Positions 1-8,222 of a DNA stretch of 64,000 nucleotides are shown here, in pieces (the stretch's first letter is position 1; the number at the start of each line of letters is the position of its first letter). The stretch spans positions 620,001 through 684,000 of the forward strand of contig CAWGEV010000007.1 in assembly GCA_963821705.1 (NCBI GenBank). Reading direction: 5' to 3'. The DNA is from DASUPK01 sp963821705. Lineage in GTDB: Bacteria > Actinomycetota > Thermoleophilia > Solirubrobacterales > 70-9. The notes below the pieces were generated by a model. The model had not been told where the DNA came from and did not search any database. It saw only the letters and a program-made list of their open reading frames with translations. Position numbers and translations under genes: made by a program.

Positions 1-1
1 C

Positions 2-2830
2 AAGGAGGAGCCGGTGCCGGCGTGGGAGGCGACCGGTGTGCTCGCCGAGCCGCGTCGGGGCAACGCCCGCGCTCAGACGCCGCTGATCGGCCGGGAGGAG
101 GAGGCCGCGCTCCTCTCCTCCCTGGTCGAGCGCGTTGAGCGCGAGGGAAGGCCGCATCTGGTCACCGTCATCGGCCAGGCCGGCGTCGGCAAATCCAGGC
201 TGTTGAGGGAGCTGATGATCACCCTGGCCGAGTCGGACGAACCCCCGACCATCCGCCGTGGCCAATGCCCGCCCTACGGCGCCGGCATCGCCTACTGGGC
301 GCTGGCCGAGGTGCTCAACGACGAGTTCGACATCCGGGACACGGATGCCCCCGAGGCGGCCTGGGAGAAGCTCCGCTCGGGGGTCACCGGGCTGATGAGC
401 GAGCTGGGCGACGAGTCGGCGGGCGAGCGGAACGCCGCGCTGCTCGCCATACCGCTCGGCCTCGAGCCGCCCGAGGAGTTCAGGCACGCCGAGGCGGATC
501 CGCAGCGGATGCGCGAGGCGCTCTTCTCCGCCGCCCGCGCGGCGGTCGAGGCCATCGCCCGGCGGCGCCCGCTCGTCCTCGCGATCGACGACATCCACTG
601 GGCCGACGAGGGAATGCTCGACCTGATCGACCACCTGACGCGCTGGGTCCGCGCACCCCTGCTGCTCGTCTGCCTGACGCGCGACGAGCTGCTCGAGCGG
701 CGGCCCGGCTGGGGCGGCGGACGCCGCAACGCGACCACCATCTCTCTCGAGCCGCTGACCGAGACGGAGACCAGGGAGCTCGTCGCCGCGCTGATGCCGA
801 GCTCCGACAACGGCTCGGGCGACGTCGTCCCGCAGGTGGCCGAGCGCTCCGGCGGCAATCCGCTTTTCGCCGAGGAGATGGTCAACCGCCTGATGGAGGA
901 GGAGACGGTGGAGGCGCAGGCGCTGCCCAGCACGGTCCAGTCGCTGCTCGCGGCGCGCCTCGACTCGCTCGACCCCCTCGAGCGGCGCCTGCTGCAATCG
1001 GCCTCGGTGGTCGGCCAGACCTTCTGGGAGGGAGCGCTCGCCACGACCGCGACCGAGGAGGGCCTCGACCTCGGGCAGACGCTTTCCGCGCTCGAGCAGA
1101 AAGACCTGCTCGTCCCAACCCAGGGCAGCCGCCTGGCGGGCGAGCGAGAATACGCCTTCAAGCACGTCCTGATCCGGGACGTCGCCTACTCGATGCTGCC
1201 GAAGTCCGTGCGGTGCCGGAAGCACGTCGAGGTCGCCGAGTTCATCCGCGAGCGGGCCGGCGAGCGCAGCGACGGCGTCATCGGCCTGATCGCCGAGCAC
1301 TTCGCGCGCGCCGCCGCGCTCGGCTCGGAGGCCAGCCTCGATCGCGATGCCCTCTCGGAGCTTCAGTCTCGCGCTCTCGACTCGCTCGAGGCCGCCGGCG
1401 ACGCGGCCGCGGCTCTCTACTCGAACGCCGAGGCGTTCGACCGCTACACGGCGGCCCTCGAGATCTCCGAGTCACTCGACCCCGGGACGGTCGCGCGGAT
1501 CGGCGAGAAGCAGGGGGACGTCGCCCTCCGGATGGGCCGCGTCGACGCGGCGGTCGGGGTCTGGGAGCGCTGTCTCGAATACCACCGCGCGGAGGAGGAC
1601 CTGGCGCGCGTCGCGGATCTCCATCGGAAGATCGGCGCGGCCCTCTGGCACAAGGGAGAGCGCCGGGCGTCGATCGACAACTACCAGCGGGGCATCGATC
1701 TGCTCAAGGACGGACCGCCGTGCATCGAGCTCGTGCGCCTCTACGAGGAGGCGGCCTCGCTCTATATGCATACCGGCGACAACATGCTGGCCATCTACGC
1801 GTCAGAGAAGGCGCTGAGGCTCGCGGAGCGACTCGACGAGGCCCGCGCAGCCAGCCGGGCCCACGGGATCTTCGGCCGGGTCTTCGGCCGGATCGGGGAC
1901 TCGGAGAAGGCCCGGGAGAACCTCGAGCGGTCGGTGGCTCTCGCCCGGGAGTCGGACCGGTCCGAGGCGGTCCGCGCTCTGCTGACTCTCGGCTACCACC
2001 TGGAGGTCTCGGAAGCCGACTATGAGGGCGCGGCCGACGCCTACCGCGAGGCGCTCGAGATCGCCGAGGAGGTCGGCGATCTGCCGTCACAGGTGGAGCT
2101 GCACGCCTCGCTCGGCGAGCTCGCGGTCGACGCCGCCGACTGGGAGGCGGTCGAGCAGGCGGCCGACGCCAGCGCCCAGCTCGCGGAGCGCGAGGGCCTC
2201 TACGGGAAGCTCTGCTTCCCGGACCTGATGCGGGGAGTGCTCTCCTGGCGGGCGGGGAACTGGGAGGACGCCGCGAAGTCGTTCCGCCGCGCTCACGAGC
2301 TCGGCGAGCAGGTCGGCCGCTCCGAGGTCGCCTTCAACGCCCTCTTCTGGCTGGCGATGACCCTGTGGGAAAGCGGCGACCTGGCCGGGGCCGAGACCGA
2401 GCTCACGCGGGCGCTCGACATCTGCGAGCGGGCCGGCCTGATCGCGCAGTCGGTGGAGGCGATCTCCGCCCGCGCCGTCGTGCTCGCGCTGGCCGGGCGA
2501 ACGGACCAGGCGCGCGCTGCGGCCGAGGAGGCCGACCGGCTGGCCGGGCGGCTGCACTATCCGGTCGGGGAAGCGGCGACGGCCGAGGCCGCGGGAGCGT
2601 GCGCCGAGGACCCAGACGACGCGGCGGCCAAGATGAACCAGGCCCGCCGGCGCTGGCAGGAGCTCGGCCGCCCGCTCGACGCGACCCGCTGCCTGGTCGT
2701 GCAGGGCCGCCTGCTGGTCGATTCCGATCCGGACGCGGCAACCGGGCTGCTCGACGAGGCCGCCTCGGAGTACGAGGGCCTCGGAGCGCCGGCCTTGGCG
2801 GCGCGGGCGCGGGCGCCGGTCGCCGGCTAG
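2..2830 (+). CDS. C-terminal part of an adenylate/guanylate cyclase-type AAA ATPase with TPR repeats (5' end outside window)
   Basis: The reading frame is open from base 2. The first residues (KEEPVPAWEA) look like the tail of a class III nucleotide cyclase domain, as in the actinobacterial cyclase-AAA-TPR proteins, so the GTG at 14 is probably not the true start. An AAA_16-type NTPase follows, with Walker A GQAGVGKS near residue 54 and Walker B LVLAIDDIHWAD near residue 190. From about residue 480 to the end the protein is a long helical array resembling tetratricopeptide repeats. Such proteins are cytoplasmic sensors or regulators. No C-terminal LuxR helix-turn-helix is seen. The cyclase catalytic residues are not in the window, so cyclase activity is inferred only from the family layout. 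Confidence 0.8.
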   Translation, partial: KEEPVPAWEATGVLAEPRRGNARAQTPLIGREEEAALLSSLVERVEREGRPHLVTVIGQAGVGKSRLLRELMITLAESDEPPTIRRGQCPPYGAGIAYWALAEVLNDEFDIRDTDAPEAAWEKLRSGVTGLMSELGDESAGERNAALLAIPLGLEPPEEFRHAEADPQRMREALFSAARAAVEAIARRRPLVLAIDDIHWADEGMLDLIDHLTRWVRAPLLLVCLTRDELLERRPGWGGGRRNATTISLEPLTETETRELVAALMPSSDNGSGDVVPQVAERSGGNPLFAEEMVNRLMEEETVEAQALPSTVQSLLAARLDSLDPLERRLLQSASVVGQTFWEGALATTATEEGLDLGQTLSALEQKDLLVPTQGSRLAGEREYAFKHVLIRDVAYSMLPKSVRCRKHVEVAEFIRERAGERSDGVIGLIAEHFARAAALGSEASLDRDALSELQSRALDSLEAAGDAAAALYSNAEAFDRYTAALEISESLDPGTVARIGEKQGDVALRMGRVDAAVGVWERCLEYHRAEEDLARVADLHRKIGAALWHKGERRASIDNYQRGIDLLKDGPPCIELVRLYEEAASLYMHTGDNMLAIYASEKALRLAERLDEARAASRAHGIFGRVFGRIGDSEKARENLERSVALARESDRSEAVRALLTLGYHLEVSEADYEGAADAYREALEIAEEVGDLPSQVELHASLGELAVDAADWEAVEQAADASAQLAEREGLYGKLCFPDLMRGVLSWRAGNWEDAAKSFRRAHELGEQVGRSEVAFNALFWLAMTLWESGDLAGAETELTRALDICERAGLIAQSVEAISARAVVLALAGRTDQARAAAEEADRLAGRLHYPVGEAATAEAAGACAEDPDDAAAKMNQARRRWQELGRPLDATRCLVVQGRLLVDSDPDAATGLLDEAASEYEGLGAPALAARARAPVAG

Positions 2831-2885
2831 ATGGCCTCCTGGATGCAGTGCCAGCTCACTGGGGCCCGGACGTAGAATCGCCGAC

Positions 2886-3377
2886 GTGGAGGCAGACGTC
2901 CCGAAGACCTGGATCCTCACCGGCTCGCTCGAGAACTTCCGGATCAACGTGGAGCGCGGCTTCGACGTGATCGGCTTCAAGGAGCGCCGCCGCCGGCAGG
3001 CGGAGGAGTTCGAGCCCGGCGACGAGATCGTCTTCTACGTCACCGGCGTCCAGGCTTTCGGCGGCATCGCCCGGATCCGGTCCGAGATGTTCGAGGACCG
3101 CACGCGGATCTGGCCCGGAACCAAGCGGCGGCCACAAAGACCGCCGCCGGATCAAGAGCCGGAGATCTATCCCTGGCGCGTTGAGGCGGAGCCCGTGCTC
3201 GTCCTGCCCGAGGAGGAGTTCGTCCCGGCCGAGGAGCTCGTCACCGAGCTCGAGCACGTCCGCAAGTGGCCGCCGGACCATTGGCATCTCGCCTTCCAGG
3301 GCCAGCTCCGCACCGTCGGCGAGGCGGACGCCGCGCTGCTCCACGAGCGCCTATCGAAGGCCATGGCTCGCGCGTGA
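2886..3377 (+). CDS. EVE domain-containing protein
   Basis: A 163-residue protein that is almost entirely an EVE domain, a PUA-like fold that binds modified bases in DNA or RNA. Visible family marks are the early W in KTWILTGS, the basic stretch GFKERRRRQAEEF, the core EIVFYVTGVQAFGGIARI, and the late WPPDHWHLAF segment. It starts with GTG at 2886. Its stop overlaps the GTG start of the next gene (GTGA), so the two are probably translationally coupled. The physiological ligand is not known. EVE proteins are often near restriction or modification genes, but none is visible here. Confidence 0.85.
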   Translation: MEADVPKTWILTGSLENFRINVERGFDVIGFKERRRRQAEEFEPGDEIVFYVTGVQAFGGIARIRSEMFEDRTRIWPGTKRRPQRPPPDQEPEIYPWRVEAEPVLVLPEEEFVPAEELVTELEHVRKWPPDHWHLAFQGQLRTVGEADAALLHERLSKAMARA

Positions 3378-3775
3378 GCGAAGAGGGGACCGGGCTCGTC
3401 CACGAGCGCCACTTCACCCGCGAGGAGGCGAACGCGCTGCTGCCGCGGCTGACCGAGCTGCTGAGCCGCCTTCGCGACGCGAAGGACGATCTGACGGACA
3501 CCGAGGCCCATGAGGCGCTCTCCGAGGCGGCCCCCACCAATGGCGGCGGCGAGGAGGGAAAGCAGGTCGGGGTCGCTTTCCTCGAGGTCAGGCGAATGCT
3601 CGAGACGATCGAGCAGTCCGGAATCGTCCTCCGCGACATCGACCGCGGGCTGCTCGACTTCCCGGCGATGATCGACGGCCGGGAGGTCTATCTCTGCTGG
3701 GAGCTGGGCGAGGACGACGTCGGCTACTGGCATGACCTGGACGCGGGCTACGGTGGCCGCGAGCCGCTCGACTAG
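3374..3775 (+). CDS. DUF2203 family protein
   Basis: A 133-residue soluble protein beginning at the GTG that overlaps the preceding stop codon. It starts with HFTREEANALLPRLTELL, followed by a helical region with acidic and glycine-rich residues. It ends with a compact segment containing DIDRGLLDFPAMIDGREVYL and CWELGEDDVGYWHDLD. This N-terminal helix plus a G-R-x-V-x-L-C-W-x-x-G-E motif is typical of DUF2203, a small family of unknown function. An in-frame extension to 3266 exists but overlaps the EVE gene and has a different composition, so the GTG at 3374 is preferred. Confidence 0.8.
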   Translation: MSEEGTGLVHERHFTREEANALLPRLTELLSRLRDAKDDLTDTEAHEALSEAAPTNGGGEEGKQVGVAFLEVRRMLETIEQSGIVLRDIDRGLLDFPAMIDGREVYLCWELGEDDVGYWHDLDAGYGGREPLD

Positions 3776-3817
3776 ACGCGAGGGCGCCCGCAGGCGACGC
3801 GGAGGGCGACCCGCCAA

Positions 3818-4291
3818 ATGGCGAAGCCGCTAGCCGATCTCTGGACGGACCTGCGGGGTCTGGGCGGCAACGAGCGCATCGCGGTGATCGGCTGCGCCGT
3901 GATGGTCGGCAGCCTGCTTCTCCCCTGGTACCAGTCGCCGTTCTCCAACGACCTGGTCCTCACCGGGATCGGCGCCTTCGGGTGGGCCGAGGCCGCCCTG
4001 CTGCTGATAGCCGCCGCCACGACATTCCTCGCCCTGCAGGGCGGCGGGGGTTACGTCCCGCCGCGGCCCCTGCGCGAGTGGGGCCTGTTCGTGGCCGCGG
4101 GCGCATGGGCCGCGGCGATCATCGTCTACCGGATGATCGACCGGCCGCAGTACACCCTCGGCGGCCACGATGAGCCCTACGAGCTCCACTACGCGATCTT
4201 CGTCGCCCTGGCGGGGGCGGCGATCATCGTGATCGCCGGGCTGCGAATGCGCCCACGCGAGCGGGCCAAGCGCCCGCAGGCCCCGGACTGA
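3818..4291 (+). CDS. Small polytopic membrane protein of unknown function
   Basis: A 157-residue protein with about four hydrophobic segments: near residues 20-40 (VIGCAVMVGSLLLPWY), 50-72, 88-105 and 128-146. A short charged C-terminal tail (RPRERAKRPQ) follows. No catalytic motif is visible, and the LLPWY motif after the first helix is common in small actinobacterial membrane proteins of unknown function. The stop codon abuts the stop of the convergent polyphosphate kinase gene with no spacer, so the two transcripts must overlap. I cannot assign a function. Confidence 0.7.
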   Translation: MAKPLADLWTDLRGLGGNERIAVIGCAVMVGSLLLPWYQSPFSNDLVLTGIGAFGWAEAALLLIAAATTFLALQGGGGYVPPRPLREWGLFVAAGAWAAAIIVYRMIDRPQYTLGGHDEPYELHYAIFVALAGAAIIVIAGLRMRPRERAKRPQAPD

Positions 4292-5059
4292 TCAGTCGAT
4301 CGGCGGGGGCGGCTCCATGCCGTGGCGGCGCATGCCGGCCTCGATCTCTTCGATCACCGTGTCGAGCACCGCAACGCGCGCGTACCGCTTCGACTCGGCC
4401 GGGATGAGGTGCCAGCGCGCGTGCGGCTCGACGCTGGTGCGGGCGACCATGTCCTCGACAGCCTGCTTGTACTCGGCGCGCTTCTCGCGGTTCCGCCAGT
4501 CCTCCTCCGTGAGCTTCCACGCCTTCAGGGGGTCCTTCTCGCGGCGTTTGAACCTCTTGAGCTGCTCGTCGCCCGAGATGTGCATCCAGAACTTGATCAG
4601 GATCATCCCCTCGTCGGAGAGCGTCCGCTCGAAGCCGTTGATCTCGTCGTAGGCGCGCAACCACTGCTCGCGCGTGGCGAGGCCCTCGACCCGCTCCACG
4701 AGGACCCGTCCGTACCAGGAGCGGTCGAAGACGGCCATCCCTCCCCACCCGGGCAGCGACGGCCAGAAGCGCCGGAGGAAGTGATGGCGCTTCTCGTCGT
4801 CTGTCGGCGCCGCGAACTGGACGACCCTGACGTGGCGCGGGTCGAGCTTGGCCACCAGGCGCCTGATGGCCCCGCCCTTGCCCGACGCGTCCTCGCCCTC
4901 GAAGAGGATGCAGACCGGCGGACCGAGCTCGCCGCTCCCGATCAGGCCGCCGAGCGTGAGCCGCAGCTGCGCCAGGCGCTCCCAGGCGCGCTCGAGTGCC
5001 GCCTCCTCCTCCTCGGGGCTGAGCTTCTTCGAGAGATCGAGGTCGTCCAGGACGCCCAT
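4292..5059 (-). CDS. ppk2: Polyphosphate kinase 2 family protein
   Basis: A 255-residue PPK2-family enzyme. PPK2 enzymes transfer phosphate between polyphosphate and nucleotides. The sequence shows the Walker A loop GEDASGKGGAIRR near residue 54, the lid-like region PTDDEKRHHFLRRFWPSLPG, and the Walker B signature VFDRSWYGRVLVERVEG, all diagnostic of the family. The length fits a single-domain class I or class III PPK2, but the nucleotide specificity cannot be read from the sequence. The ATG at 5059 lies two bases after the stop of a tiny upstream membrane-protein gene, so the pair forms an operon read leftward. Confidence 0.9.
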   Translation of the reverse strand: MGVLDDLDLSKKLSPEEEEAALERAWERLAQLRLTLGGLIGSGELGPPVCILFEGEDASGKGGAIRRLVAKLDPRHVRVVQFAAPTDDEKRHHFLRRFWPSLPGWGGMAVFDRSWYGRVLVERVEGLATREQWLRAYDEINGFERTLSDEGMILIKFWMHISGDEQLKRFKRREKDPLKAWKLTEEDWRNREKRAEYKQAVEDMVARTSVEPHARWHLIPAESKRYARVAVLDTVIEEIEAGMRRHGMEPPPPID

Positions 5060-5061
5060 GG

Positions 5062-5259
5062 CTAGAAACCCGTCGGTGCCCTGCCGTTGTGGGTGTGGAT
5101 GGCAAGCTGCAGGAGGCCGATGGAGGCCAGGATCAGCGCGATCCCGAAGGCGATCAGCCAGTTGCTCTTGGCGCCGTGGCCGTACCAGCCCACCAGGAAT
5201 CCGATGGCGAGCAGCACGGCGTACGGGCCGAGCGAGTCGGGCAGGGCGATGGCGAACAT
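5062..5259 (-). CDS. Tiny two-helix membrane protein upstream of PPK2
   Basis: A 65-residue reading frame starting with MFAIALPDSLGPYAVLLAIG. It has two hydrophobic helices, at about residues 10-27 and 33-53, separated by a short WYGHGAKSN loop, and ends in a polar tail. It is hidden in the 3' part of a much longer spurious antisense frame, but the segment from this ATG has normal membrane-protein composition. It ends two bases before the ppk2 start and lies in a divergent arrangement with the MoxR gene, whose start is 24 bases away. No known family is recognised, so the function is unknown. Confidence 0.6.
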   Translation of the reverse strand: MFAIALPDSLGPYAVLLAIGFLVGWYGHGAKSNWLIAFGIALILASIGLLQLAIHTHNGRAPTGF

Positions 5260-5283
5260 GAGGCGGTATCTATCATCCCCGAG

Positions 5284-6246
5284 ATGCCGGACTCGGATCC
5301 CCAGTCGGTCGCCGAGGTTCGCGAGGGCCTCGGCGAGGTCGGCTACCTCGCCGATGAGGCCGCCGCGCTCGTCTCCTTCCTGGCGCAGCGCCTCGGCAAG
5401 CCGGTCCTCGTGGAGGGCCCGGCGGGCGTCGGCAAGACCGAGCTCGCCAAGGCGCTCTCGCGCTCCACGGGCCGCCGGCTGATCAGGCTCCAGTGCTACG
5501 AGGGGCTCGACGAGGCGAAGGCCCTGTACGAGTGGAACTACCGCAAGCAGCTCCTCCGCATCCAGTCCGAATCGACAGCCGCCGCCCCCGGAAGCGAAGC
5601 TGAGGAGGCGGCGGTTGATGGGGGATCCTGGGAGCGGACGCGCGGTGACATCTTCAGCGAGGACTTCCTGTTCACGCGGCCGCTGCTGGAGGCGATCAGC
5701 GCGGAGGACCCCGTCGTCCTGCTGATCGACGAGATCGACAAGACCGACCAGGAGTTCGAGGCGATGCTGCTGGAGGTCCTCTCCGACTTCCAGATCTCGA
5801 TCCCAGAGCTCGGCGTGATCGAGGCGCGCACCCGGCCGATCGTGGTCTTGACCTCGAACAACTCGCGCGAGCTGACGGAGGCGCTCAAGCGCCGCTGCCT
5901 CTACCTCTGGCTCGACTACCCCTCGGTGGATCGCGAGCTGGAGATCGTTCGCCTGCACGCGCCGGAGCTGGACGAGGGCCTGGCGCGCCGGCTCGTGGAG
6001 ATCGTCCACATGATCCGCCAGCTCGACCTGAAGAAGCCGCCATCGATCGCCGAGTCGATCGACTGGGCCCGCACCCTGCTGCTGATCGGCGCCGACGACA
6101 TCGACCGCGAGACGTTCGAGAGCTCGATGAGCATTCTCGTGAAGCATCGCTCCGACATCGACCTGGTCGCCGAGCGCGTCTCCGTCAAGCTCGAGGGCGA
6201 CGGCGTCCCGGGCGGCATCACGCCGCCGCGCTCTCCGGGGAGCTGA
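5284..6246 (+). CDS. MoxR-family AAA+ ATPase
   Basis: A 320-residue MoxR/RavA-type AAA+ ATPase. These are cytoplasmic chaperones that work with VWA-domain proteins to mature metalloenzymes or complexes. Walker A is GPAGVGKTELAK near residue 40, Walker B is VVLLIDEIDK near residue 138, and a sensor 1 stretch VVLTSNNSRELTEALKRRC follows. Between the two Walker motifs lies a family-atypical Ala/Ser/Glu-rich insert (about residues 95-115). The ATG at 5284 follows a GAG-rich leader. Its stop is one base before the GTG of the VWA partner, so the genes are co-transcribed and probably act as a pair, as in CoxD-CoxE systems. Confidence 0.88.
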   Translation: MPDSDPQSVAEVREGLGEVGYLADEAAALVSFLAQRLGKPVLVEGPAGVGKTELAKALSRSTGRRLIRLQCYEGLDEAKALYEWNYRKQLLRIQSESTAAAPGSEAEEAAVDGGSWERTRGDIFSEDFLFTRPLLEAISAEDPVVLLIDEIDKTDQEFEAMLLEVLSDFQISIPELGVIEARTRPIVVLTSNNSRELTEALKRRCLYLWLDYPSVDRELEIVRLHAPELDEGLARRLVEIVHMIRQLDLKKPPSIAESIDWARTLLLIGADDIDRETFESSMSILVKHRSDIDLVAERVSVKLEGDGVPGGITPPRSPGS

Positions 6247-6247
6247 C

Positions 6248-7600
6248 GTGTCCTCCACCGCGGGCAGCCTGCTCGCCTTCTTCGAGGACCTCCGGTCCGA
6301 GGGGGTCGCCGTCGGCACGTCCGAGATCCTGGACGCCTTCGCTGCGCTCGACGAGGTGAGCTGGACCGACCAGCGCGACTTCCGTGAGTCCCTGGCCGCC
6401 ACCATCGCCAAGTCCCAGGAGGACCGCCGGATCTTCGAGCTGCTCTTCGATCGCCACTTCTTCCGCGCCGCGGAGTCGGAGGCCATCGAGCGGGGGATCG
6501 AGGACGAGCGGTTCGAGGGGGCCGGCGACCGGATCGACCTCGATGAGCTCCGGGAGGCGATCCGCCGCGCGATCACCGCGGGCAACGACGGGGAGATGCG
6601 CGACCTGGCCCGGCTCGCGATGACCGCATTCGGGAGGCGCGGTGAGCGCTCGGGCGTCATCGGCGTCGACGTCCAGCGCATCCGGCGCGCACTCGACCTG
6701 CAGGCGCGCGGCCGCCGGGACGACGGGGACGAGCAGGCCCTCGACGCCGAGAACGTCCGTCAGTTCGAGCGGTACCTGCGCCGGGAGCTGGAGCGCGCCA
6801 CCATCGAGCGCACCGGAAAGCTGCCCCCCTCCCGCCCCCTGGCCGAGCTCGACCGGACGCTGCCCACCAGCCCCACCCAGGATCTCACCGCCGTCCATCG
6901 CGCCGTCGCCCAGCTCAAGCGCCGGATCGCGACGCTGGGGCACGAGCAGCGGGGCCGCACCCGAGGCAGGCACGTGGACGTCCGCCGCACGATGAGGGCC
7001 TCGCTGGAGACCGGCGGCGTCCCCCTGAACCTCCGCTACCGGCCGAAGCGGCCGCGCCGGCCCGAGATCTACGTCCTCTGCGACGTCTCCACCTCCGTCT
7101 CGAGCGCGAGCGTCTTCTTCCTCTCGGTGCTCCACGCGCTCCACGACTCGTTCCGGAAGCTGCGCAGCTTCGTCTTCATCGAGCGGATCAGCGAGGTCAC
7201 CGACATCTTCGAGCACGAGCGCGACTTCCGGAAGATCTCCGAGCGCGTCTCGTCCGAGGGAGGGGTCGCCGACGTATCGGGCTACACCGACTACGGGCGC
7301 GTCTGGCTTGAGTTCGGCGAGGAGATCGCCGAGGACCTGGGCCCGCGCTCCACCGTGATCGTGCTCGGGGACGCCCGCACCAACGGCCGCGAGCCCCACG
7401 CCGCCACCTTCGGGGCCATCGCAGAGCACGCCGGCCGCACCTTCTGGCTCAATCCGGAGCCGAGGCTCTACTGGAACTACGGGGACTCGGTGATGGCCGC
7501 GTACGAGCCCTACTGCGACGGGGCCTTCGAGTGCTGGACCACCAAGCACCTGGAGAACTTCGTCAACACCCTCGCCGGCGCGGCTCGCGTAGCCGACTGA
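6248..7600 (+). CDS. VWA domain-containing CoxE-like protein
   Basis: A 450-residue protein. It has a charged N-terminal half and a C-terminal von Willebrand A domain of the CoxE family. The metal-site motif is present as CDVSTSVSSAS (DxSxS) near residue 278, with the later TDYG threonine and the VIVLGDARTNGR strand also visible. CoxE-like proteins act with a MoxR ATPase. In carbon monoxide dehydrogenase operons they help insert the active-site metals, but no molybdenum hydroxylase genes are near here, so the client is unknown. The gene starts with GTG directly after the MoxR stop. A short palindrome, a possible terminator, follows it. Confidence 0.85.
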   Translation: MSSTAGSLLAFFEDLRSEGVAVGTSEILDAFAALDEVSWTDQRDFRESLAATIAKSQEDRRIFELLFDRHFFRAAESEAIERGIEDERFEGAGDRIDLDELREAIRRAITAGNDGEMRDLARLAMTAFGRRGERSGVIGVDVQRIRRALDLQARGRRDDGDEQALDAENVRQFERYLRRELERATIERTGKLPPSRPLAELDRTLPTSPTQDLTAVHRAVAQLKRRIATLGHEQRGRTRGRHVDVRRTMRASLETGGVPLNLRYRPKRPRRPEIYVLCDVSTSVSSASVFFLSVLHALHDSFRKLRSFVFIERISEVTDIFEHERDFRKISERVSSEGGVADVSGYTDYGRVWLEFGEEIAEDLGPRSTVIVLGDARTNGREPHAATFGAIAEHAGRTFWLNPEPRLYWNYGDSVMAAYEPYCDGAFECWTTKHLENFVNTLAGAARVAD

Positions 7601-7612
7601 GCGTCAGCGGGA

Positions 7613-7630
7613 TTCGCGGATCCGCGCGAA
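7613..7630. terminator. Possible bidirectional terminator between convergent genes
   Basis: A near-perfect hairpin (TTCGCG, GATC centre, CGCG with one bulged C, then GAA) sits in the 37-base gap between the stops of the VWA gene and the CYTH gene. There is no run of T, so only a GC-rich, actinobacterial-style terminator is suggested. Confidence 0.4.
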
Positions 7631-7637
7631 CCAACGG

Positions 7638-8090
7638 CTAGGGAGCGCCCTCCGTCGCGAGGGTCTCGTTCAGGTAGCGGTGGTCGCCCGTGACCTCATC
7701 GCCCACCCAGTCGGGCGGCTCGAACGCCCTCGCCTCGTCCTCGGAGTCGAACTCGATCTCGGCGACCACGAGGCCCTCGAGCTCGCCCGCGTAGACGTCG
7801 ACCTCGATCCTGTGCCCTGCCTGCGAGGCGACGTAGCGGCGCTTGTGCAGCCGGCGGCCCTCGGTCAGCGGCCAGAGCTCATCGAAGCGCTGCCGGTCGA
7901 GCTCGATCTCCGCCTCCTGGCGAGAGAGCCCGGCGCCCCGCTTGGCCGTCAGGACGAGACGCTCGCCCCTGCGGCGCACACGCACCTCTCCTTCCGGCCC
8001 GATCGCCAGGTATCCCTGCTCGATCTCGTCGGACTCGGCATCGCTGAGATCGGGAGGGTCGGGAACCAGGAACTTGCGCTCGACCTCCAT
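7638..8090 (-). CDS. CYTH domain protein (triphosphate-binding / inorganic triphosphatase-like)
   Basis: A 150-residue CYTH protein. The N-terminal signature ExExK reads MEVERKFLV, followed by alternating basic and acidic strands (VRVRRRGERLVLTAKRG, IEVDVYAGELEGLVVAEIEF) that line the triphosphate tunnel. The late GDEVTGDHRYLNETLA segment is also typical. Family members hydrolyse inorganic triphosphate or bind organic triphosphates. The exact substrate is not readable. An upstream in-frame extension to 8168 exists, but the ATG at 8090 places the ExExK motif at the N-terminus as in the family and keeps the gene clear of the riboswitch. It is divergent from the thiamin-precursor transport operon. 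Confidence 0.85.
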   Translation of the reverse strand: MEVERKFLVPDPPDLSDAESDEIEQGYLAIGPEGEVRVRRRGERLVLTAKRGAGLSRQEAEIELDRQRFDELWPLTEGRRLHKRRYVASQAGHRIEVDVYAGELEGLVVAEIEFDSEDEARAFEPPDWVGDEVTGDHRYLNETLATEGAP

Positions 8091-8118
8091 CCCCAACACC
8101 GTAGACTGGCCGGTGACC

Positions 8119-8222
8119 CGACAGGGGAGCTCGCGGGATTCAGGTGCGGGCTGAGATAGCGGAACCACCCTCCACCCTCCGCTGACCCTTTGAACCTGTG
8201 CGGTAATGCGCGCGGAGGGAGC
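8119..8222 (+). promoter_or_regulatory. TPP (THI-box) riboswitch
   Basis: The region contains the conserved thiamin pyrophosphate aptamer elements in order: GGGGAGC near 8124, GCGGGCTGAGATAGC at 8146-8160, GACCCTTTGAACCTG at 8184-8198, and a terminal CGGTAATGCGCGCGGAGGGA. The final purine-rich strand (GGAGGGA, 8214-8220) is also the ribosome binding site of the ATG at 8223. Ligand binding would therefore hide the site directly and shut off translation of the transporter operon when TPP is plentiful. Base pairing was judged by eye, so the outer boundary of the P1 helix is approximate. Confidence 0.9.

Noticed and set aside
265..2025. Long frame inside the cyclase/AAA gene
   Set aside because: The protein is Arg/Ala/Gly/Pro-rich without family motifs. 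It is a GC-driven shadow of the real frame, which has clear Walker motifs and TPR helices.
5062..6681. 539-codon minus-strand frame over the MoxR and VWA genes
   Set aside because: Only its last 65 codons look like a real (membrane) protein. The rest is antisense shadow of two well-supported genes.
6218..7549. 443-codon minus-strand frame over the VWA gene
   Set aside because: Composition is typical of antisense GC-rich frames. The plus strand carries a complete VWA metal site.
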